Shown here piece after piece: positions 56,658 to 64,000 of a DNA stretch of 64,000 nt; the stretch's first letter is position 1; every line of letters starts with the position of its first letter. Origin of the DNA: Apium graveolens (lineage: Eukaryota > Streptophyta > Magnoliopsida > Apiales > Apiaceae). Below the pieces are notes generated by a model that worked only from the letters and a program-made list of their open reading frames with translations, was not told where the DNA came from and did no database searches. The position numbers and the translations under genes are program-made. Where the stretch lies: the NCBI RefSeq assembly GCF_009905375.1, contig NC_133653.1, positions 98,010,609 to 98,074,608 on the forward strand, read 5' to 3'.

Positions 56658-57027
56658 AGTATTAGAGATCTCGATAAGTCAATATACTTATCGAGATGTC
56701 AAGATCTCTATATGCCTAACAGGAGATCTCGAGGTAAAATTTCAAAGTACAAATTGCAGACAAGTTCAATATCCAAGATTAACAATTAACAAACAATCCA
56801 ATCAGTTGGATTGACAAGTCTACAAAAAGCATCTTGAAGAGTGTGCAAGATCAAGGGTGAAGATTAACTGACAAAGGAAGATCAAGTTAACACAGTATGA
56901 AAAGATATGCTAAGCCAGAAATGGAAGATATACTTTTCCTAACATGGAAATGATTAGTGACAGTTTACTAAAGTGAATAGCATCTCCTATTGTACACTGT
57001 GTAAACCAGCAGTTAACTAAAATATAA
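56658..57027 (+). repeat. Element B 3' LTR, second part (inferred)
   Basis: It follows the intact outer end of C's right LTR. It opens with GAGATCTCGATAAG repeats in both orientations (56663-56735), like the repeat left of C, then a U3-like stretch. D begins at 57028 with TGTTAG. Because C's left end is truncated there is no TSD to prove continuity. Confidence 0.6.
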
Positions 57028-57563
57028 TGTTAGGCCTCAATGATACTATAGAAGGGGGTTGAATATAGTATCTACAATCAATTCGATTATCAACACAAGT
57101 ATGTAACAGAAAACAAGTTTATTCAATATATCAAACTCTGTTACAGTAGGTTTAATCTACTCTCTCAGTGATGTATGATATCACTAAGAGCTGCTAGGGT
57201 TACAATGAATAATCTTCTCGAGAATGATAACACATATAGTTTACACTGTGTTTATATAGTACACAGTTACAAGATATCTCCTAATTGATATGATAATGAT
57301 TTTGTCTCCTAAAATATATCAATCGGAGATTATCTACTGCAGTCCTATAGCTATACAACTCTCCATGCATATCTTTATTTGTTTAATCCAGATCCTCTCC
57401 TATAAATCAACTGCATTCCTTATCTGAAGTGTACCCGCATTTAAGTCCTGATATAAGTTATGTCTTCGGTAAGTTCTGATTTTCAGTAAGTTCTGATATT
57501 CTGATAATAAGTTATGAAACTAAACAAATCAGATTAGACATGACATCAAAAATATATCTAACA
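57028..57563 (-). repeat. Element D 3' LTR (536 bp)
   Basis: Minus strand TGTTAGATATATTTTTGATG to AGGCCTAACA. It contains AACCCCCTTCTATAGTATC near the end, like the A LTR, and several copies of the D motif near 57443-57505. A TATA-like TATATAAAC lies at complement(57251-57259). Confidence 0.88.
57251..57259 (-). promoter_or_regulatory. TATA box in element D LTR
   Basis: Minus-strand TATATAAAC about 305 bp into the LTR, at a position suitable for the LTR promoter. Confidence 0.5.
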
Positions 57564-57575
57564 ATCTCCTCCAAC
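57564..57575 (-). other. Element D polypurine tract
   Basis: Minus strand GTTGGAGGAGAT directly before the LTR start TGTTAG. The 57576-57774 stretch upstream of it is a short AT-rich 3' UTR. Confidence 0.82.
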
Positions 57576-57774
57576 TTGTAAATTATGAAAAATATACAAG
57601 TTAATAGATTTGATGATGTCAAAAACATTTCAATGAGATATTATTTTAAACAGCTAAATACAACTTATAGTACATGTAGCTTTACCAATATCACTGGATC
57701 AATCTGAATTAAAAGTGATTCCGTGTAAAGTCTGTTACCAGCTTATCCTCAGCAATTCTCAGAACTTCAACTAA

Positions 57775-60700
57775 TTATGCTTTGACTTGCATCAGTTCTT
57801 CATCTTCATTATCACCAATCTGATAAATGGCTGCTCTGAGTACAGGAATTGATGTTCTTTCAAATCCATCTCCAAGTCTGATAACTCTGGGATGTGAAGA
57901 GTCTTCATTGTAGCATAAGCATCTTCCTTTCAGAATTACTTCTACCTTAGCAGAATTCTTCCTCATAGGAATTTCTCTTCCATCACCCTCAGTGATTTTT
58001 GAAATGTATTCAGAAGCTTTTGTCCCAGAAATTATGAGAAGATCTCTTATAGCCTTCAAAATGTAATATGAGCATCTTCTTGTAACATCATATTTTACTT
58101 CCAGAAGATAGTGAATATGTTGAAGCTCTTTGACAGACTTCTTTAGCACATCAGAATCTGCTAGTCTGTAAGTTCTGCTATCATTGAGAAACAGGGTCAA
58201 TTTTTCTTTAACTTCTGATTCATCATGAGTATCCATGACAATTTGAGCAGACAGCACTTTGTCAAGGTGCTTTTGTTTAATTTCTTCATATGGTTTGTCT
58301 GTCAAAATAAAAGGATCTCTGAGAGTAACTTCTACTCATGTTTGTATCTTTTCTTTGTCAGAACCTAATCCAGACTTGTCTCTAGCTTGCTTGGCTTTTG
58401 ACCCAAATGTTGCAAGTTGATTCAACATTAGATTTGTCTTAGGTTCCACTAGAGTAGCTTTGTTCCATAGCAGCTTCTTCTTATCAGCAACTGTCATCTT
58501 GTTCAAATCAACTTGAGCTCTGTCAGAGGTTGATGTCTTGATGACTTGTTCACGATTTGCAGATTCTTCTGTAGCTTGCTGTTCTGAAATTTCTTCAGGA
58601 TTTGTCAAGTTTTGAACTTCTTCACTCTGAACAACTTGAGCTATGTCAGAGGTTGTCTTAGATGTTTCTGTCACCTTTCTTCTTTTCAGAGTTTCAACAG
58701 TTTTATCTTCTGCAGCAGCATCATCAAATACTTGAACCATCTTGCACACAGGATCCATCAGATTTTGAGGAATCTTCATTTTCTGCTTCTTGACTGTCTC
58801 TCCAACTTTTCCTTTTCCCTTGTCTTTGGGATCAGTGGTAGTTTGAGATCTAGTACTTGATCTAGGAATCTCTGTGGCAGATCTTTCTTTTATCACAATA
58901 CCTTTCTCCTTAGGTCTGGGAGGCTTCTTTGCATTAGAAGCTTTAGGCTATAGTTTTGACTTTTCAGCATTAAACCTTGCTTCTTCTTTTCTAAGTTCCT
59001 CTAAATCTACTCCTGGATTATCCTTAAGGAACAACCTATTTGCAAGTTCTTCATCCAGGGCTTGAATCTTAGGATCCTTATAAAAGAAGGTTGCCTTCTT
59101 TCCCTTGAACTTTAAGGTTTGCATGAATTGCTTTGAGTCTTGACTTCCACCTTGAATGAGAACATCAGACTTTGTCATCAGAGTTTGCTTATCAGAACTT
59201 GTTGTCAGAACTTGATCTTTAATTTCAGAACTTATGAGCAACAAAGTTTGATATGTAGGTGAAGTCTTCTTTCCTTCCTTATTCCTCCCTTGCATAGCAG
59301 ATCTATCAGAACTTGTCTGTTGAGTGGGAAATCTACTCAGCTGCTTCCCTTGACTTTGACCTCTACTCTTATCAAAGTTTCCCTGGTCATCACCATGATC
59401 ATCCTTTTTCTTCAGTGTCTTCATTGGTGAGCATTTGGACGTAACTACCTTCTCCTCCTTTTTGGCATCATCTGTCAGGAGTGGAGAAAGAAGGAGTTCT
59501 ACTGAAGATTGGATTTCATTAAGCTGTGTCTGTTGAGAGGCTTGATTCTGCAAGACCTCATCCAGTTGGGCCTGCTGCTTGATTTGAACTTGCTCAATAG
59601 CTTCCACTTTTTCCTGAATTGGTCGGATAAACCTTGTCTTGTCTAGTTTGTACATCAGGTCTAGCTTATCAGCTGTTTTTTTGAAGTTTATCAACCTTTT
59701 CATGAGTCTTGGAGTGTAGACCTTGAAGTGTTTTGGTACTGAGAGCAGTGACTTTAAGTTGTGTTTTGAAATCAGAATTTATCAGCAACTCATCAGCTTT
59801 TGCAACATGATCTGTCAGAACAGTTGAGCTAGGAATGAAGGTAGGTTCATTCCACTTCTTTGTCCATTCAACTCCTCTAAAGGTTTCCTCCCATGGAACA
59901 GGAGCATCTTCTTCAACAAATTTAAGCAGTGCCTCTTTGCCAAGAATTGGAGCATTAACTGGAGCACTATCTCCAGAATTTGATAGAGTCTCGTCATCTT
60001 CTGATAACACCAGAGTGTGTGTAACTGAAGGAGATTCTGGAGCAACTTCATCTAAATTCTGATCTTCAGTTCCAAGATCAAGAATTGGTGTTGTTGGTAG
60101 CTCAACCTGTAAAATTGGAGAAGTAACAAGAGTTGGTTGTGCTGGAGTTGGAGCTTCCAGATATAGAACATTAGGTATATTCAAAGTATGAACATCTATT
60201 TCAGGACTTATCTCTTGTTCTTCAACATAATCAGTAGCTTTGATTGGAGAGTGAGATGGAGAAATCACAGATTCTTGTACAGGTTCTGATCTATGGACTT
60301 CAGGAATTTCAAATTCCTGAATCAGAATTTCTCCAGGTGCTGGAAGGGCTTCAATTACAATTGGTTCTGATGAGATCAGAGATTCCTGATCCCCTTCCTC
60401 AGCATCTTCAGCATCCTCAAATTGAATTTTTGCAATATGCACACCTGCTCTAGTCTTCCTTGATCTTCTAGATGGTGGAGTGATATGATCTGTATCAGAA
60501 TTTGAAGATCTTTTCCTTTGCAAAATCCCAGAACCCTCAGTTTCATTTTGTTTCTGAGGAGTTACCTCTTCAGCTTCTAATATCACAGGTTCTGATGCAG
60601 GAACCTGGACTTGTTCTTCCTCATCAGATTCATCTCTCAGAATCATCCTTCTTCTTCTCCTTGGTGGAGATTTAGGCACATAGATAGTTCTTTTAGTTTT

Positions 60701-61696
60701 GGGCCTAGAGGATGTGTCAGATTTTACAACTGGCACCTTTTGAGAAGTACCAGAGGTTGGTTTGGTTTTGGATTTGAGAGGTGAGGTTCTAATAGTAGGC
60801 TGTGGTTGAGTATTGGAAGGCTGGGTTGCTGGAGGTTGAGAAGTAGTAGGGTGTGTAGGTGCAACATCAGGATATATGGTTGTGTATCTGTGAGGATCAG
60901 AATTTACTAAGAATTGTTTGACAGATTAGGGAATTTGGAGGGGTCTTAGTATATCCTTCTTATTGTCAGCAAATAATAAGTCTGTGAAAGCCCTTTTGTA
61001 AAGTTTAAAGGGTTCAATTAACTCAATAAAGTTTTGAGGTGCATCAGAACAACAAATACTATATATAAGCTGACAGAATCTAGCAAAATATACTATGTTG
61101 TTATCTTCTTTCATCCTATCACCTATAAAACCCAAAATAGCAGTAGCATAATCAAAATGAGTTTGATTAAGAAGTGCATACCCTATTTGCTGACTCGTGA
61201 TTGGAATAGCATCAAAATTTGAGCATTTGTTGGCAAAGGCTTTGGTAATACAATCGAAAAAGAAGCTCCACTCCCTCCTGATGTAGGGCCTCTTCAGTTG
61301 TCCCAGCTTGGACAAGGATTTCTCATAGCCAAGATTTGCCATCATGTTTTGAAGAGCTGACTCCCCAACATGTGAACTGTAAGTACAGTTTGCTGGCAGA
61401 TGCAATGCTTGTCGAATATTTGACAAGGTTAATAAGTGCTCATCTTCCCCTGTTGTAAAAATGATGCTTGGAGACCCATTTTCACCACCATTATCATAGA
61501 CTCCAGACCTCCAAAATTCCAGAATTTGCTTGCCTGAGAGAGTCTGTGTTTGGTTCAGAGCATACCCAATTTCACTTCGAGCGAGAAAATCTTGAATGAA
61601 ATGAAGTTCTGAAGGAGTCTCGTCCTTGTTGAGAATAGCCATATAGTTGTTGGGAACAAACTTGGCTCCATCGTAGATAAGATCCTTAGGTGCCAT
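57775..61696 (-). pseudogene. Element D extra ORF after pol (1,307 codons; three stops, one frameshift)
   Basis: It begins MAPKDLIYDGAKFVPNNYMA. Residues 1-255 form a globular-looking region (FIQDFLARSEIGYALNQTQT, ILEFWRSGVYDN, YIRREWSFFFDCITKAFANK, IVYFARFCQLIY) that parallels the A ORF. A P/T-rich and basic segment (PPRRRRR) follows, then a long acidic S/E/P-rich region, a coiled-coil-like QIKQQAQLDEVLQNQASQQTQ segment (near 59590-59530), K-rich regions, and a compact C-terminal part (LKKSVKELQHIHYLLEVKYD). Defects: TAA at 60926-60928, one extra A in an A7 run near 59685, TAG at 58948-58950 and TGA at 58336-58338. It is equivalent to the SIRE/Maximus downstream ORF. No transmembrane segment is obvious and its function is unknown. 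Confidence 0.8.
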
Positions 61697-61854
61697 TTCT
61701 GTGAAAATTAAGTGAAAAGTTGTGTGTGTATAGAGTGTTTGATAAAATGCCTGTGAGAAAATAGTTTCAGAGAATAATAGAAAGTGAGAGAAAATAAGAG
61801 AGATTAGAAAAGAGTAAGAAAGTAGGTATAAGATTGTAAAATCTTTTATCTCTC

Positions 61855-61864
61855 ATATATATAT
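61855..61864 (-). promoter_or_regulatory. Putative internal TATA box for the element D extra ORF
   Basis: Minus-strand TATATATATA about 160 bp before the ATG at 61696, followed by a pyrimidine-rich leader and CAGAAATGGCACC. It matches the arrangement at 14365-14487 in A, although the sequences between differ. Confidence 0.5.
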
Positions 61865-63187
61865 TCTCTCCACTAATTACAACGGCTAATTTCTAAAGCG
61901 GAACCGACATTTGACACCTGGCAGCATGTAAACAGTCAAAACATTATTAGTGGGCACGGTAAACGTGCAGTAATTATTGCTCATATGCGGTTTCCAAAAC
62001 AAACAAGCAACCCATTAACCAAATGATTATCACTGCTTTTATCTCACTTAATTATTTTCTGATAAAATGACCGTTACATTAAAAACTAATAATGAATCAA
62101 CCAATTAAAATATGACACGTAAGCATCAGAGTTTGTATCAGAACTTGACTATTATCAGAATTTAATGGTCATCAGAACATGGCTTCTGTACTAAAAAAGT
62201 GAATGACTGTTTTTGTGTTTCTTCATACAAATACTGACTGGTTTCTTCAGAGTTTAATCATCAGAACATAATCAAAACTTGTCCTCGGAATTTATGCAAA
62301 TAATACTTAACTGTTTATCAAAAATAACTTAATCACCACAATAATTTTCATCATTCATATAGAGTGATAGTGTGTGTATGTGCAAATGATCAGATAAAGA
62401 TTAAAGTCTAATAAACTTCAATATATCTTAGAAATAAGGCATAACTAAGAAAAATGCTTAAAATATGTCTTGAATTGTGAAGTCTACTATAGAATAAAGT
62501 TATGCAAGAATCCACCTCAACTTTTTGTGCATATTTTATGCATCATTGAAATTCTTTTGACAATGGCTTCTCAGTGTAATGAGTTACAACTGTCATCAGA
62601 ATTTATGCTGTTATCAGAATATTTCTCCAGTAATCAGAGAATGTGAAAAGTCACCAAGAAAAATTATTGCTTTTCTAATGCATATAACTTAATACCAGCA
62701 ATGCACTTGGATCTTCCCTTTCACATATTTACTCTAGATCTCAAAGGAGTACCTGATTTCAATTTTTCTTTTCTTTTATTTTCTTCAGATAAGTGAGGCT
62801 TATCAAGCATGTAGTTCATCCTTAATATTTACTGACATCAGAATTTGACAGATAAGAAGCAATAATTTAGTTTGTGACTTAGGAATAAGATATAGGAAGT
62901 AAATTTGACTAAGATCAAAATCAGAATTTTCTTGTGTTATTGATTTCCACATAAATAACTAATTCAAACATGGGATACATAGTATGTTAAAGACTACTAA
63001 GTCAGCATCTAACACAATAATCCTCATTGGATTGAATAGTCACAGAACATTCAAAACACTTTCAGAGTTTATAGAATCACATCAGATAATAGGCAGTGTT
63101 TAATATGTTACAATTTAAGCACATATTACATTGAGATAAGAAAATCTGTAAACACTGATCATAAAGTCTGATGTATGAGAACAAAAA
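61865..63187 (-). other. Element D spacer between pol and extra ORF
   Basis: Non-coding, AT-rich, with at least nine copies of the ATCAGAA(C/T)TT-type motif (for example 62124, 62137, 62153, 62171, 62259, 62596, 62835). It is longer than the equivalent A spacer (about 0.5 kb). No ORF is supportable. Confidence 0.75.
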
Positions 63188-64000
63188 CTAAACAGATTTT
63201 GAGACAGAACTTGAAACCATTCCAGGTTCATTTACCAGTCTTGTAAAAGTAGCTTCACATAGTGGTTTTGTGAAGATATCTGCTAGTTGTTGATCTGTTG
63301 GAACATAATACAATTCCACTGTACCTTCCATCACATGTTTCCTTATGAAATGGTACCTAATGCTGATGTGCTTTGTCATTGAGTGTTGAACTGAATTTCC
63401 TGTCATAGCAATAACACTTTGATTATCACAGTAAATAGGTATTTTAGAAAATTCTAACCCATAGTCCAGTAACTGATTCTTCATCCAAAGAATCTGTGCA
63501 CAACAGCTTCCTACAGCAATATATTCTACTTCTGCAGTTGATGTGGAAATTGATTTCTGTTTCTTGCTAAACCAAGAAACCAATCTGCCTCCAAGAAATT
63601 GACAGCTTCCACTAGTGCTTTTCCTATCAATTTTGCATCCTGCAAAATCTGCATCTGAGTAACCTATTAGCTTAAAATCTGATTCCCTAGGATACCACAA
63701 TCCTAGATCAGCTATACCCTTGAGGTACTTGAAAATTCTTTTCACAACTATTAGATGAGGTTCTCTTGGATTAGCCTAAAATCTTACACAAAGACAGGTA
63801 GCATACATGATATCTGGTCTACTTGCAGTTAAATAGAGTAAAGAGCCAATCATACCTCTGTAGTTAGTAATATCTATTGATGTTCCAGTGTCTTTATCTA
63901 ACTTTGTGGTTGTGGCCATGGGAGTGGATGCAGTTGAACTGTCTTGCATTCCAAATTTCTTGAGTAAATTTCTCGTGTACTTGGATTGATTTATGAAAGT
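63188..64000 (-). pseudogene. pol: Element D pol, C-terminal part: end of RT and RNase H
   Basis: On the minus strand the frame is open from the window end. It runs through the RT thumb (MATTTKLDKDTG, MIGSLLYLTASRPDIMYATC), one TAG at about 63776, then the connection (RIFKYLKG) and RNase H (YSDADFAGCKIDRKSTSG, STAEVEYIAVGSCCAQ, YCDNQSV, KHISIRYHFIRKHV, DIFTKPL). It stops at 63188-63190. The sequence closely parallels A pol at 2333-2752 and 13635-13960. Only the TAG is a visible defect. Confidence 0.9.

Larger units (their letters stand above)
20250..57027 (+). mobile_element. Element B: SIRE-like copia scaffold, interrupted by A, G2, C and apparently D
   Basis: B is visible as three pieces: 20250-22326 and 35991-37620 (extra ORF and 3' UTR), 37621-38126 (first part of 3' LTR) and 56658-57027 (further LTR). 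The extra ORF reads through the G2 site once G2 and one TSD copy are removed. The polypurine tract and LTR start are clear. The link across C is supported by the same reiterated motif type (TATCGATAAG/TCTCGATAAG) on both sides. The part of B upstream of A and the end of its LTR are outside the window. B hosts every other element seen and is therefore the oldest insertion visible. Confidence 0.8.
57028..64000 (-). mobile_element. Element D: SIRE-like Ty1/copia retrotransposon, minus strand, 5' part outside window
   Basis: Reading leftward from the window end: RT and RNase H, a 1.5-kb spacer, a 1,307-codon extra ORF, polypurine tract and a 536-bp 3' LTR (TGTTAG...CTAACA). The layout is the same as A. 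It is the best-preserved SIRE-like copy, with one stop in visible pol and three stops and one frameshift in the extra ORF. The TSD is probably TATAA (57023-57027) but its partner is out of view. The flank on the left is assigned to B's LTR. Confidence 0.9.

Noticed and set aside
1..64000. A host gene or defence/biosynthetic cluster
   Set aside because: Every long coding region is explained by retrotransposon gag, pol or extra ORFs; nothing else shows conserved domain structure.

Overview
This window is a block of nested transposable elements from a flowering-plant nuclear genome. I see no convincing host gene, tRNA or rRNA. The evidence is plant-type LTR retrotransposons: Ty1/copia elements with a long extra ORF after pol (SIRE/Maximus-like), one Angela-like copia element, and Ty3/gypsy chromoviruses of Tekay/Del type with 3.3-4.3 kb LTRs. 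The primer-binding sites seen resemble initiator tRNA-Met. The species cannot be named from the sequence.

Layout, from insertion boundaries and target-site duplications (TSDs). Element B (copia, + strand; 20250-22326, 35991-38126, 56658-57027) is the oldest scaffold. Element A (copia, +, 1-20249, 5' end outside the window) sits in B's extra ORF. Gypsy G1 (+, 2753-13634, TSD CTGAA) sits in A's RNase H coding region. Gypsy G2 (+, 22327-35985, TSD AAATG) sits in B's extra ORF. Element C (-, 38127-56657), a non-autonomous gypsy-like element with giant LTRs and a 1.4 kb non-coding interior, sits in B's 3' LTR. C carries a 760-bp hAT-like DNA element in its left LTR and a full-length Angela-like element E (-, 44025-52434, TSD TCTAT) in its right LTR. 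Element D (copia, -, 57028-64000, continuing beyond the window) lies next to the last visible part of B's LTR.

Coding state. Nearly everything is broken. The G1 gag ORF is intact but its pol is a worn remnant. G2 keeps gag, protease, RT, RNase H, integrase and chromodomain-like tail in order, but has three frameshifts, premature stops and a changed integrase catalytic Asp. E has a large in-frame deletion between the RT active site and the end of RNase H, and a changed integrase catalytic Glu. D is the least decayed of the SIRE-like copies. 

Most worth attention: (i) the 1,300-1,500-codon extra ORF of the SIRE-like elements, with its own TATA plus pyrimidine-rich leader just upstream in both A and D; (ii) a short motif private to each SIRE-like family, repeated in both orientations through LTR, spacer and coding DNA; (iii) a previously open 317-codon ORF between PBS and gag in G2; (iv) a conserved palindrome plus acceptor-like site and tiny ORF near the LTR 3' end of the gypsy elements; (v) a truncated LTR in C with 7-bp microhomology at the breakpoint. 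Percent identities are by-eye impressions, not alignments.
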